Shown here: positions 16,204-25,330 of the stretch, piece after piece
Layout: every line of letters starts with the position of its first letter
Position numbering within the stretch: position 1 is the stretch's first letter
Origin: Capnocytophaga ochracea DSM 7271
GTDB lineage: Bacteria > Bacteroidota > Bacteroidia > Flavobacteriales > Flavobacteriaceae
DNA length: 64,000 nucleotides
Direction of reading: 5' to 3'
Assembly (NCBI RefSeq): GCF_000023285.1
Contig: NC_013162.1
Location: forward strand, 2,545,001-2,609,000
Program-made: the position numbers and the translations under genes
Notes under the pieces: generated by a model
What the model was told of the DNA's origin: nothing
Database searches by the model: none
The model's input: only the letters and a program-made list of their open reading frames with translations

Positions 16204-16432
16204 TACACTTATTGTTCGTTCATCGTTCGTCATTCGTTCATTTGCCCGTGCGGCTCGTACCGTCATTTGTTCGTCATTTGTTCGTCATTTGTTCGTCATT
16301 TGTTCGTCATTTGTTCGTTCATTGTTCGTCTTTTCATTATCTGCCTGTCGTGCTACGACTGCCCGTGCGGCTCGCACGTGCCTGTCGTGCTACGACCTCG
16401 CACTTTACCTTTTACCTTTTATCTTTTACCTA
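16204..16432. repeat. Repeat mosaic immediately upstream of mutL
   Basis: Reverse-oriented copy of the intergenic modules: ATTGTTCGTTCAT units, a hairpin (16242-16261), at least five units of CGTCATTTGTT with period 11 (16261-16320), three alternating hairpins GTCGT/GTGCG/GTCGT type (16341-16397), and TTTTACC heptamers (16401-16431). The heptamers end 7 nt before the mutL ATG. The rest of the gap back to 16053 holds the divergent protease promoter and AT-rich sequence; no gene is seen. Confidence 0.85.
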
Positions 16433-16438
16433 AATAAA

Positions 16439-18277
16439 ATGTCAGATATTATAAAATTACTCCCCGATCACGTAGCCAACCAGATAGCCGCTGGCGAAGT
16501 GATTCAGCGTCCCGCCTCAGCAGTCAAAGAGCTGATGGAGAATGCTATCGATGCCGGTGCTACCGAAATAAAACTGCTCATCAAAGACGCAGGCAAGACC
16601 CTCGTGCAGGTGATTGACAACGGCGTGGGAATGAGTACTACCGATGCGCGTATGGCTTTCGAGCGTCACGCCACCTCCAAAATACAAAAAGCTGAAGACC
16701 TTTTCCATTTGCAAACTAAAGGTTTCCGCGGGGAAGCCCTTGCCTCCATAGTGGCAATTGCGCACGTAGAGATGCAAACCAAGCGCCCAGAGGACGAGTT
16801 GGGTACCGAAATACACATCGAAGGCAGTAAGATTACGCGCCAAGAGCCCTGCGTATGCCCTACCGGTACGAGTATTGCGATGAAGAACCTCTTTTTCAAC
16901 ATTCCAGCGCGTCGCAACTTTCTAAAATCGGATACAGTGGAATTCCGCCATATACTCGATGAGTTTCACCGTGTTGCTTTGGCACACCCTGCAATTCATT
17001 TCTTTTTGTACAACAATGGCAACGAGCTGTTCAACCTGCCAGCTACCAATTTCCGCCAACGCATTGTACATCTTTTTGGAAGCAAAACCAATGAAAAGTT
17101 AGTGCCTATCATTGCCGAAGATACACCTTTGGTGCAAATCAGCGGATTTATCGTGAAACCTGAGTATTTAGCAAAGACTAAAAACTTGCAGTTTTTGATG
17201 GTCAATCATAGGTTTGTGAAAAATCAATACCTCAACCACGCAATTGCTTCGGCTTACGAAGGTCTTATCCACACCGACCAGAAGGCGGAGTATTTCATCA
17301 GTTTGGAAGTAGACCCCACAACTATCGACATCAATATTCACCCTACGAAAACCGAAATTAAGTTTGAAGAAGAGCATAGTATTTATGCCCTACTGAAGTC
17401 GGCAGTAAAACACAGTTTGGGTCAGTTTAACATCTCCCCTATCCTCGATTTTAGCAAAGACCCTACTTTCGATATTCCTTATAACTACAAGGATAAAACC
17501 CCAGAGTTTCCTAAGATAGAAGTAGACCCCAATTTCAACCCATTTAAAGAAGAATATGTAAGCCGAAGCAGTGGAAGCGATAGCCATAGTAATTTCGGCT
17601 CTTACAGCAAAAAAGCTCCTACGTGGGAGAGTTTGTACACGGGCATTGAATCTTCTATTAATACTTCAAACCCTGAAACTATCGTGAGTTCTCTCTTTGA
17701 AACCGAACCTACACGAAGCCAAGGTAAGAAAATTATTGCTTTGGCAAAGAAATACCTCATAACTACTTTGGAAGGAGGGCTTATCATCATCAATATCAAC
17801 AGAGCGCACCAACGTATCTTGTTCGAAGATTTTATGAAGCATCTGCAATCCACACATAGTGCAAGTCAGCAACTGATGTTCCCCTACGAACTGCCTTTTG
17901 CACCACACGAGTTGGAAGTGGTTGCACAACTGCGCGAGCTCTTTGAGTGCAGTGGCTTTATGTTTACCATAGAAACCGACAAGATTGTAGTAAGTGGGAT
18001 TCCTCTGCACCTTACCGATAGTGAGATTCCTAATATTTTCAACGAACTCTTGCAACAGCATATCGAGGCATTACCCTCTACCGAAAACACTCAGAAAGAA
18101 GCCTTTGCTAAAGCTTTATGCAAGAGCTTAGCTGTAAAAACCGGACAAGTACTCAGTGAGGAAGAACAAGAAACTTTGATAAATAATTTGTTTAGTTGTC
18201 AAGAAGTATTAATTTCGCCTTTTGGAAAGCGAATTTATTACAACCTTTCAGTAAATGAAATAGAAAACCTATTTTAA
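16439..18277 (+). CDS. mutL: DNA mismatch repair protein MutL
   Basis: A 612-residue GHKL ATPase that links mismatch recognition to strand incision and excision. The N-terminal ATPase shows NQIAAGEVIQRPASAVKELMENAIDAG with E34 and N35, then GFRGEALASI and GTSIAMKNLFFNIPARRNFL. In the C-terminal domain the endonuclease motif DQHAxxE is not intact (ININRAHQR) and the CPHGR-type motif reads SPFGKR, so nicking activity is doubtful. The frame stays open 50 codons upstream through the repeat block, but homology begins at MSDIIKLLPDHVANQI, which fixes the start at 16439. Confidence 0.96.
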   Translation: MSDIIKLLPDHVANQIAAGEVIQRPASAVKELMENAIDAGATEIKLLIKDAGKTLVQVIDNGVGMSTTDARMAFERHATSKIQKAEDLFHLQTKGFRGEALASIVAIAHVEMQTKRPEDELGTEIHIEGSKITRQEPCVCPTGTSIAMKNLFFNIPARRNFLKSDTVEFRHILDEFHRVALAHPAIHFFLYNNGNELFNLPATNFRQRIVHLFGSKTNEKLVPIIAEDTPLVQISGFIVKPEYLAKTKNLQFLMVNHRFVKNQYLNHAIASAYEGLIHTDQKAEYFISLEVDPTTIDINIHPTKTEIKFEEEHSIYALLKSAVKHSLGQFNISPILDFSKDPTFDIPYNYKDKTPEFPKIEVDPNFNPFKEEYVSRSSGSDSHSNFGSYSKKAPTWESLYTGIESSINTSNPETIVSSLFETEPTRSQGKKIIALAKKYLITTLEGGLIIININRAHQRILFEDFMKHLQSTHSASQQLMFPYELPFAPHELEVVAQLRELFECSGFMFTIETDKIVVSGIPLHLTDSEIPNIFNELLQQHIEALPSTENTQKEAFAKALCKSLAVKTGQVLSEEEQETLINNLFSCQEVLISPFGKRIYYNLSVNEIENLF

Positions 18278-18357
18278 ATGCGAGTTGGATAGACAATATA
18301 AGCATTATGAACATTGCTAATTAACCAATCTCTAACAACTAATAACTAAAGACTAAA

Positions 18358-19134
18358 ATGGACAGAATATCTAAAACAGTACTACATCTGATTATTATCA
18401 ATACGATAGTATTAATACTTACCGCATTGAATGAAAAAGGACTATTTTTACCTCAAATAAATATAGTCGGTACTTTTGCCTTACACCATTTTGAAACTCC
18501 TTCTTTTCACTGGTGGCAATATATCAGCTATATGTTTATGCACGCTGATTTCACACACCTGCTCTTTAATATGTACGCCTTATGGGCTTTCGGGACACCT
18601 TTAGAAAACATATGGGGGCGCAATAAGTTTCTATTCTTCTATTTCTCTTGTGGCGTAGGAGCAGCCTTACTTCATACGGGAGTAAATTACTACTATGTAC
18701 ATCAAGCTGTCAATGCTTTAGCGGAAGCTGGTGTGCCTGCTAATGAAGTTTTAGAAATTATTGCAGAAGGTAAATACAATCCTAATTGGGGCAATATCAT
18801 CAATCACAGCACCTTCCAAAGTATGTATGATGTACTTAGATCTACTACCGTAGGTGCTTCAGGTGCTATTTATGGTATATTAGTAGCTTTTGGAATGTTC
18901 TTCCCCGATGCCAAACTGATGTTGTTCTTTATCCCCTACCCTATAGCGGCTCGTTATTTTATCCCTTTACTCGTAGCCTTAGACTTAATAATGGGATTTG
19001 TAGGAGGAATTACTATTTTCGGTGGTAATATCGCTCATTTTGCACACGTAGGAGGGGCTCTCATAGGCTTCCTAATTATGTTGTACTGGAAAAAGCACAA
19101 CTTTGATAAGAATAGATGGGACAGAAGATTGTAA
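18358..19134 (+). CDS. Rhomboid family intramembrane serine protease
   Basis: A 258-residue membrane protein with about six transmembrane segments. Rhomboid landmarks are HADFTHLLFNMYALW (L1 loop and TM2), the catalytic serine in VGASGAIYG near residue 167, and the catalytic histidine in AHVGGALIGF near residue 233. An unusually long loop of about 50 residues, including NALAEAGVPANEVLE, separates TM3 from TM4. It lies 80 bp after mutL, a neighbourhood I believe is common in Flavobacteria. The substrate is not predictable. Confidence 0.93.
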   Translation: MDRISKTVLHLIIINTIVLILTALNEKGLFLPQINIVGTFALHHFETPSFHWWQYISYMFMHADFTHLLFNMYALWAFGTPLENIWGRNKFLFFYFSCGVGAALLHTGVNYYYVHQAVNALAEAGVPANEVLEIIAEGKYNPNWGNIINHSTFQSMYDVLRSTTVGASGAIYGILVAFGMFFPDAKLMLFFIPYPIAARYFIPLLVALDLIMGFVGGITIFGGNIAHFAHVGGALIGFLIMLYWKKHNFDKNRWDRRL

Positions 19135-19175
19135 AGAGCCTTTAAGTAGAATCCTATTTTTTAATAACAAATGAT

Positions 19176-19949
19176 ATGCAAAATATTCAAATTCCAGAAA
19201 ACTGGACTGTCTATATCGGCAGATTAGAAGATAACCCCGCTGTATTCCGCCTCAATTTAGGATTAGAGGAAATTGCTCCTATCACCCAATACCCTCAAAG
19301 CGTACGCCTTACTTTTGAGCTAAAAGAACCTGATGAAAACGGTTTTTCAAATAACCGAGAACGTGACTTCCTCTATACGATAGAAGATGAAGAAGTAATG
19401 CCTTTGCTTAATGAAAGTGATATCTTAGCGGGTATTGTCACTTATCAAGGCACTATCACGTGGTATTTTTATACCGAAAATACTTCTGATTTAGAAAAAC
19501 GCTTGCAATCAGTAGTAACCAAACACCCTGATTACAGCACTCAAATCAAAACTACTGACGATACTGATTGGAAGATTTACTTTGAGTTTCTTTTCCCTAA
19601 TATCTACGAAATGCAAAGCATTCACAATAGTAATTTGCAAGAACATTGTGAAGAAGCAGGCGACCACACCGACCAAGAGCGCCCTATTGAACACTGGTTG
19701 TATTTCCAAACTGAAAAGGATATGAATAGTGCTATTGCAAAAGCTGAAACCTTAGGTTTTTCAGTATATAACAGAGGTAAAATAGAGCCCGAAGAGGGTG
19801 AAGACCCTAATGAAGATTTAGGTTACCGCCTTATCCTCAGTAAAGCAAATAGTGTAGACAACATCGACCCCGATACGTGGGACTTGATAGACCTCGCTCT
19901 CGATACTCACGGCGAATACGACGGCTGGGAAACAGTCTTAGTTAAGTAA
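19176..19949 (+). CDS. DUF695 / RraB-like two-domain protein
   Basis: A 257-residue soluble acidic protein. The N-terminal half (ENWTVYIGRLEDNPAVFRLNLGL and the following strands) resembles DUF695. The C-terminal half (EHWLYFQTEKDMNSAIAKAETLGF and the ending YDGWETVLV) resembles RraB, which in Enterobacteria inhibits RNase E. The fusion is known from other bacteria, but whether it controls an RNase here is untested. The chosen ATG at 19176 gives the usual family start; an overlapping ATG at 19171 is in another frame. Confidence 0.8.
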   Translation: MQNIQIPENWTVYIGRLEDNPAVFRLNLGLEEIAPITQYPQSVRLTFELKEPDENGFSNNRERDFLYTIEDEEVMPLLNESDILAGIVTYQGTITWYFYTENTSDLEKRLQSVVTKHPDYSTQIKTTDDTDWKIYFEFLFPNIYEMQSIHNSNLQEHCEEAGDHTDQERPIEHWLYFQTEKDMNSAIAKAETLGFSVYNRGKIEPEEGEDPNEDLGYRLILSKANSVDNIDPDTWDLIDLALDTHGEYDGWETVLVK

Positions 19950-19988
19950 AAATAATTAACCATTTATCATTAAACATTAATCATTATT

Positions 19989-20381
19989 TTGAACTTAGAA
20001 AGTAAAAAAACAATTGTAGAAAAAAGTGCTAAAGACCTCTTTGCACTTTTAGAAAATGTAGCTAATTTTGAACGACTGATGCCTGATAATATTAGTAAGT
20101 TCCAAATGCTCAGCGAGCAGTCTTTTGTGTTTGCTTTAAAAGGAATGCCTGAAATTTCTTTAGAAAAGAAAAGTAGTACCCCTAGCAGTCAGTTGGTATT
20201 AGGTGAAGCAAAAGGTAAGATTCCTTTTCAGCTTACTGCCAATATTACCGAAGTATCGAACAATGAGAGTGAGGTACAACTACTCTTCGAAGGCAACTTC
20301 AACCCCGTAATGGCAATGATGGTAAAGACACCTATCAGCAAGTTTATGGAGACCTTAGTAACCAAAATGAAAGAATTATAA
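19989..20381 (+). CDS. SRPBCC (START-like) family protein, TTG start
   Basis: A 130-residue single-domain protein reading [34 protein letters not shown] from a TTG codon. The VEKS-x-x-x-x-F and FALKGMPEI segments and the amphipathic C-terminal helix fit the SRPBCC ligand-binding fold common in Bacteroidota. The ligand is unknown. The TAA stop shares its last A with the ATG of aroC, so the two are translationally coupled. An octamer-like ATTAATCAT run precedes the start. Confidence 0.8.
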   Translation: MNLESKKTIVEKSAKDLFALLENVANFERLMPDNISKFQMLSEQSFVFALKGMPEISLEKKSSTPSSQLVLGEAKGKIPFQLTANITEVSNNESEVQLLFEGNFNPVMAMMVKTPISKFMETLVTKMKEL

Positions 20382-21448
20382 TGGCTGGAAATAGTATAGG
20401 TACACTCTTTAGGCTCACCACCTTTGGTGAATCGCACGGCGAAGCCTTAGGAGGAATTATAGACGGCTGTCCACCTAATATAACCTTAGATTTTGAAGCC
20501 ATACAGCACGAACTCGACCGTCGAAAACCAGGGCAGTCAGCGATTGTTACGCAACGTAAAGAGGGCGACAAGGTACGCTTTCTCTCAGGAATTTTAGAAG
20601 GCAAAACTACGGGTACACCCATTGGCTTTATTATTGAAAATGAAAATCAGCATTCAGCGGATTATAGCCATATAGCCGAAGTATACCGCCCCAGCCACGC
20701 CGATTATGTATATCAACAGAAATACGGTATACGTGACTATCGTGGAGGCGGTCGCTCATCAGCGCGTGAAACAGCTTGTCGGGTAGTAGCAGGAGCTATC
20801 GCCAAACAGATACTGAAAGGTGTACAAATTACCGCTTATGTATCAAGTGTAGGTGAGCTTACCCTTACCAAACCCTATACCGAACTCAACTTGGCAATAG
20901 CCGAAACAAATACCGTACGCTGTCCCGAACCTACCTTAGCGGAACAAATGGAAGCCTACATCAAAGCCATTCGTAAGGAGGGTGACACAGTAGGCGGGGT
21001 AGTAAGTTGTGTAGTAAAAGGAGTACCCGTAGGTTTAGGTGAACCTGTATTCGATAAGCTCCACGCACAGCTTGGCAAAGCGATGCTCTCTATCAATGCG
21101 GTTAAAGGCTTTGAATACGGCAGTGGTTTTGCAGGTACTGCAATGCGCGGTAGCCAGCACAACGACCTTTTTAACCCTGATGGCACTACCCAAACCAACT
21201 ATTCAGGCGGGATACAAGGCGGTATCAGCAACGGTATGGATATTTATTTTAGAGTAGCTTTCAAGCCCGTAGCTACTCTTATGCAAGAGCAACCCGCACT
21301 CGATACACACGGCAACATCGTAACAATGCAAGGTAAAGGCAGACACGACCCTTGTGTAGTACCTCGTGCAGTACCTATTGTCGAGGCTATGGTTGCCCTC
21401 GTATTATTAGATTTTTGGCTAATTAGTCGTCAAAACACTAATAAATAA
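20381..21448 (+). CDS. aroC: Chorismate synthase
   Basis: A 355-residue FMN-dependent enzyme converting EPSP to chorismate, the end of the shikimate pathway. Signatures are [19 protein letters not shown] (N-terminal), [13 protein letters not shown]-like, [21 protein letters not shown] and [18 protein letters not shown] at the end. Length is normal. It overlaps the SRPBCC gene by one base and is followed after 11 bp by the restriction-modification genes, which appear inserted into this housekeeping operon. Confidence 0.97.
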   Translation: MAGNSIGTLFRLTTFGESHGEALGGIIDGCPPNITLDFEAIQHELDRRKPGQSAIVTQRKEGDKVRFLSGILEGKTTGTPIGFIIENENQHSADYSHIAEVYRPSHADYVYQQKYGIRDYRGGGRSSARETACRVVAGAIAKQILKGVQITAYVSSVGELTLTKPYTELNLAIAETNTVRCPEPTLAEQMEAYIKAIRKEGDTVGGVVSCVVKGVPVGLGEPVFDKLHAQLGKAMLSINAVKGFEYGSGFAGTAMRGSQHNDLFNPDGTTQTNYSGGIQGGISNGMDIYFRVAFKPVATLMQEQPALDTHGNIVTMQGKGRHDPCVVPRAVPIVEAMVALVLLDFWLISRQNTNK

Positions 21449-21459
21449 ATATATTAGGA

Positions 21460-22383
21460 ATGAGAAAAAACACAAATCACATAGCAAAACCTTTCTTAAA
21501 ATGGGCAGGAGGTAAAACACAGCTCATAGAACAAATCAAAAATAATTTACCTATTTTTGTTCATAATGAGAATTTTACCTACATAGAACCTTTTGTAGGG
21601 AGTGGTGCTGTGTTATTTTGGTTGCTCAGTGAGTTTCCTAATATGAAAAAAGCAGTTATCAATGATATTAACAAAGAATTGATAGATACTTATAGAGCCA
21701 TTGCTGAAAATCCTGAACAGCTAATTGCTATTCTTAATAGTCTGCAAATAGAATATCACGCTTTGGAAGAGCAACAAGAGGCTAAAAAGGCATACTATTA
21801 CCAAAAAAGAGCTTTATTCAATAGCAAATGTGAAGAAAAGGTAATGCAATCAGCTCTATTTATATTCTTAAATCGCACTTGTTTTAATGGTCTGTATCGA
21901 GTAAACAGTAAAAATGAGTTTAATGTACCTATAGGTAGCTACAAGCGTCCTATGATTTGTGATAAAGAGAATATTTTAGCAGTAAGCAAGGCTTTGCAAA
22001 AGGTAGAAATTATTTGTGGAGACTTTGAGCAAACTATTCATTATACCAAAGAAAATACTTTATTTTATTTCGACCCTCCCTATAAACCTTTGAGTGAAAC
22101 CTCAAACTTCAATGCGTATGCAAAGGACAGTTTTGACGATAGCGAACAAATTCGTTTAAGAGACTTTTGTTATAAACTCAATAACTTGAATCACTATTGG
22201 ATACTAAGCAATTCAGATGTAAAAGGAAAAGACGAAAACAATCATTTCTTTGATGAACTATATGCTAACTTTGAAATAAAACGCGTATTAGCCAAAAGAA
22301 GTATCAATGCTAACCCTAAAAAACGAGGGATACTAAATGAATTATTAATTAACAACTATACTAATAATTTTTTGACTATATGA
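21460..22383 (+). CDS. DNA adenine N6-methyltransferase, Dam/DpnM type (D12 class)
   Basis: A 307-residue alpha-class methyltransferase. The SAM motif is near the N-terminus (PFLKWAGGKTQLIEQI, then YIEPFVGSGAVLFWL) and the catalytic motif is FYFDPPYKPLSETSNFNAY near residue 205. This class includes E. coli Dam and M.DpnII, both methylating GATC. The organisation with a downstream nuclease and a second methylase matches DpnII-type systems. GATC specificity is an inference, strengthened by scarcity of GATC in this window. Its end overlaps the nuclease start by 4 nt. Confidence 0.88.
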   Translation: MRKNTNHIAKPFLKWAGGKTQLIEQIKNNLPIFVHNENFTYIEPFVGSGAVLFWLLSEFPNMKKAVINDINKELIDTYRAIAENPEQLIAILNSLQIEYHALEEQQEAKKAYYYQKRALFNSKCEEKVMQSALFIFLNRTCFNGLYRVNSKNEFNVPIGSYKRPMICDKENILAVSKALQKVEIICGDFEQTIHYTKENTLFYFDPPYKPLSETSNFNAYAKDSFDDSEQIRLRDFCYKLNNLNHYWILSNSDVKGKDENNHFFDELYANFEIKRVLAKRSINANPKKRGILNELLINNYTNNFLTI

Positions 22384-22901
22384 TTTATGGAGGAAAAGGA
22401 GGAGGAAATACAAAAACTGGTTTAGCTTTTGAAGGTAAAACTGATTTAGCAGAATTTCTAAACTCTCAAAAAGGTTATGAAGTAAAAGAAAATAAAGTTC
22501 TCTATAAAGGTGAACTTGTCGGACGAATTTTTAAAAAATACGGTTTCTATGATTTCCTAAAAGAGTTAAATATTGATTGGAAACAATTAATTTCTAAAAG
22601 ATTACTGCCCGATGATAGTATATTTGTAATTATAGCAAATACATTATTCATAATTGAATGCAAATTTCAACAAGTAGCAGGTTCAGTAGATGAAAAATTA
22701 CAAACTTGTGATTTTAAAAGGAAACAATATCAAAAACTTTTATCAAAAGCAAATATAGAAGTAGAATACATTTATCTATTAAGTGATTGGTTTAGGAAGC
22801 CTGAATACAAAGATGTTTTAGACTATATTCATAGTGTACATTGTTATTATTTCTTTGAGTATATTCCATTAATAAAATTAGGTTTGCCTGTCCCTGAATA
22901 A
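22380..22901 (+). CDS. Type II restriction endonuclease, PD-(D/E)XK type, probable GATC specificity
   Basis: A 173-residue protein between two cognate methylases. The PD-(D/E)XK core is visible as LPDDS about 14 residues before IIECKFQ (catalytic E and K), followed by QVAGSVDEKLQT. N-terminal GGKGGGNTKTGLAFEG is glycine-rich. It is notably shorter than R.DpnII (about 290 residues) and more AT-rich than its neighbours, suggesting horizontal acquisition. Start codon overlaps the upstream methylase (ATGA) and its stop overlaps the next methylase (TAATG). The identity rests on context plus the nuclease motif. Confidence 0.78.
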   Translation: MIYGGKGGGNTKTGLAFEGKTDLAEFLNSQKGYEVKENKVLYKGELVGRIFKKYGFYDFLKELNIDWKQLISKRLLPDDSIFVIIANTLFIIECKFQQVAGSVDEKLQTCDFKRKQYQKLLSKANIEVEYIYLLSDWFRKPEYKDVLDYIHSVHCYYFFEYIPLIKLGLPVPE

Positions 22902-23698
22902 TGCTTAACCTCTATTTCAAATCCCAAGATAAATCTTTCTACCTCCTTCACGGAGATACGATGGAACTGTTACCACAGTTTCATCACAAATTTGATATGG
23001 TCTTTGCAGATCCTCCTTATTTTCTATCAAACGGAGGACTTACTGTAAATAATGGCGAGATTGTAAGCGTTAATAAAGGAGATTGGGATAAATCAAAAGG
23101 AATAGTTTTTGTAAATGATTTTAATAGACAATGGCTTACTTTAGTACGCGAAGTGATGAAAGAAGATGCTACTATTTGGATTAGTGGTACAATGCATAAC
23201 ATCTTTTCAATAGGACAAATACTTACTGAATTAGGCTTTAAAATACTTAATATTATTACTTGGGAGAAAACTAATCCTCCTCCTAACTTCTCTTGTAGGT
23301 ACTTTACTCATTCTACAGAGCAAATCATTTGGGCAAGAAAAGAAGAAAAAACGCCTCATTACTTCAATTACAAACTAATGAAAGAACTCAATGGTAATAA
23401 GCAAATGAAAGATGTATGGCGTTTCCCCGCTATTGCTCCTTGGGAAAAAACGTGTGGCAAACACCCTACTCAAAAACCCTTGTCAGTACTTACAAGGCTT
23501 ATTTTAGCTTCTACCAAACCTAATGCTTGGATATTAGACCCTTTTACAGGTAGCTCTACTACAGGTATTGCAGCTAATTTGTTAGGTAGGAAGTTTGTAG
23601 GAATTGATAAAGAACAAGACTTTTTAGAACTGAGTAAACTTAGAAAATTAGAAATAGAAAATAAAGAGATATTTGTAAAATATAAAAACCGTTTATGA
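22901..23698 (+). CDS. DNA adenine methyltransferase, DpnA-like (N4/N6, beta class)
   Basis: A 265-residue methyltransferase with circularly permuted motifs: catalytic DPPYFLSNGGL near residue 38 precedes the SAM-binding ILDPFTGSSTTGIAA near 208. GKHPTQKPLSVLTRLI is a beta-class hallmark. In Streptococcus the DpnA enzyme also methylates single-stranded GATC and protects incoming DNA during transformation; the same role here is an inference. It shares 4 nt with the downstream AI-2E transporter start. Confidence 0.88.
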   Translation: MLNLYFKSQDKSFYLLHGDTMELLPQFHHKFDMVFADPPYFLSNGGLTVNNGEIVSVNKGDWDKSKGIVFVNDFNRQWLTLVREVMKEDATIWISGTMHNIFSIGQILTELGFKILNIITWEKTNPPPNFSCRYFTHSTEQIIWARKEEKTPHYFNYKLMKELNGNKQMKDVWRFPAIAPWEKTCGKHPTQKPLSVLTRLILASTKPNAWILDPFTGSSTTGIAANLLGRKFVGIDKEQDFLELSKLRKLEIENKEIFVKYKNRL

Positions 23699-24771
23699 AC
23701 TCAAAAGAAATAGCAAATGGTATATTGCGTGCCGTAGGAATTATTGTTTTGGTAGTGTTAGGGCTCTACACCCTTTACTTGCTACAATCTATTATAATTT
23801 ACCTTATTGTATCGCTGGTACTGACACTGATGGGCAAACCACTTATACAGTTTTTTTACAAAAAACTGAAAATAAAAAACCGAACCTTATGTGTGGTTCT
23901 TACAATGTTATTGTTCGTGATATTGAGCCTTGGGGTATTCAGTTTATTTATCCCTTTGCTTATTTCGCAAGGTAAGAACCTATCAAGTCTTAATATAGAC
24001 TTGCTGAAGGACAATCTTGACGCCCTTCTCCACCAAACTCTTAGCAAGGTGGGACTTCAGAGAGAAGATTACTCTTTTGGAGTACAAGAGATGTTGAATT
24101 TTATCGATATTCCTAACTTCTTAAACTCTTTTATCTCGTTTATCAGTAGTTTTGGGGTAGGATTCTTCTCGGTACTTTTTATTACCTTCTTCTTTATGAA
24201 AGACGGTGACAGAATACTTATCGCATTGCTTTCTATTTTCTCTCCTAAACGTAAACGCAAACTTAAAACCTCTATTTTCAAAATAAACAACCTATTGTCG
24301 CGTTATTTTGTAGGATTAATGCTACAGCTTACCATTCTTTTTATAATTTACACCATAGTATTGCTTATTTTCGGGGTAGAAAATGCGTTTATCATAGCCC
24401 TTTTATGCGCTTTACTGAACCTTATTCCTTATATAGGCCCAATGATAGGTTTTATATTAATGGCTTTGCTTACAATGAGTAGCAACCTACAAAACGATTT
24501 TATGACGGTAAGTCTGCCTACTACTATCTATGTGTTGATAGGGTTCATAATAGGTCAGTTTATTGATAATTTCTTTTCTCAACCGCTTATTTTCTCTAAT
24601 TCAGTAAAATCTACTGCCTTAGAGATTTTCCTCATTACCCTTATCAGTGGTACGCTTTTCGGGATAACAGGAATGGTAGTGGCTATTCCCGCCTATACGG
24701 TACTGAAAGTAGTATTAAAAGAGTTTTTCCCGAACAACAAGGTTGTAGAACTTCTCGCAAAAAACATATAG
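23695..24771 (+). CDS. AI-2E family transporter (PerM-like)
   Basis: A 358-residue membrane protein with a hydrophobic N-terminal hairpin, a soluble segment of about 80 residues (NLSSLNIDLLKDNLDALL), and five or six further transmembrane spans. LLNLIPYIGPMIGFIL near residue 245 and SGTLFGITGMVVAIPAYTVLKV near the C-terminus are family hallmarks. Members have been linked to AI-2 or solute/ion export, and the substrate here is unknown. The ATGA overlap with the DpnA-like gene indicates co-expression with the restriction system, probably because the cassette was inserted upstream. Confidence 0.88.
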   Translation: MNSKEIANGILRAVGIIVLVVLGLYTLYLLQSIIIYLIVSLVLTLMGKPLIQFFYKKLKIKNRTLCVVLTMLLFVILSLGVFSLFIPLLISQGKNLSSLNIDLLKDNLDALLHQTLSKVGLQREDYSFGVQEMLNFIDIPNFLNSFISFISSFGVGFFSVLFITFFFMKDGDRILIALLSIFSPKRKRKLKTSIFKINNLLSRYFVGLMLQLTILFIIYTIVLLIFGVENAFIIALLCALLNLIPYIGPMIGFILMALLTMSSNLQNDFMTVSLPTTIYVLIGFIIGQFIDNFFSQPLIFSNSVKSTALEIFLITLISGTLFGITGMVVAIPAYTVLKVVLKEFFPNNKVVELLAKNI

Positions 24772-25287
24772 CTATGAACCCTCTTGCTCTCTTCGTTTTG
24801 AATTAGACAAATGGTGAAAAACTCCGATTTTTAGGAAAAGAATGAACGAACAAAATATCCTCACCCCAGCCACATACTCTCCTATTCGGAGACTTCTCCC
24901 AAGGAGAGGGAGGGTAGTAACGGAAAAATGAGACAAACAATGAACGAACAAATGACGGTGCGAGCCGCACGGGCAGGTAATGAAAAGACGAACAATGAAC
25001 GAAGAAAAGACGAACAAATGACGAACAAATGACGAACAAATGACGAAGCTAAACTGAAGCTAAGACAAAGTTATAATCTTAGAAAACTAAATACTAATTG
25101 CTTTTTTAAGGTAATAAAACTTTGAAAAAAACGCAATGATTTTAGAGTTTTTATGATTTTTAGACTTCAATAAAGTAAATGAGATTTACTTCGGACAATC
25201 AGGATTTAAATAGCTATTATTCAAACATATAAAATTATATATAAATAAAAAAGTGATTAAAGTAGCTTTTATTCAAAATATTATTCG
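24772..25287. repeat. Repeat-mosaic gap between the AI-2E transporter and lpdA
   Basis: No gene is supported. It contains a degenerate CCTCACCCC...CTCC-CAA-GGAG element (24858-24912), one GTGCG-AGC-CGCAC hairpin (24957-24976), and period-11 GACGAACAAATG units (24983-25045) ending in GACGAAGCTAAACTGAAGC, a relative of the 138-bp block. The remaining 200 bp are AT-rich sequence leading to the lpdA promoter. Confidence 0.8.
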
Positions 25288-25295
25288 TAACTTTG
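25288..25295 (+). promoter_or_regulatory. -7 element of lpdA (first copy)
   Basis: TAACTTTG matches TAnnTTTG, 36 nt before the ATG. Confidence 0.55.
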
Positions 25296-25330
25296 TAGCC
25301 TAATATCAAACTTGATAAATTTTAAAAGAA

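Noticed and set aside
16289-18277. MutL start at 16289
   Set aside because: The extra 50 residues are translated repeat sequence; family homology begins at 16439.
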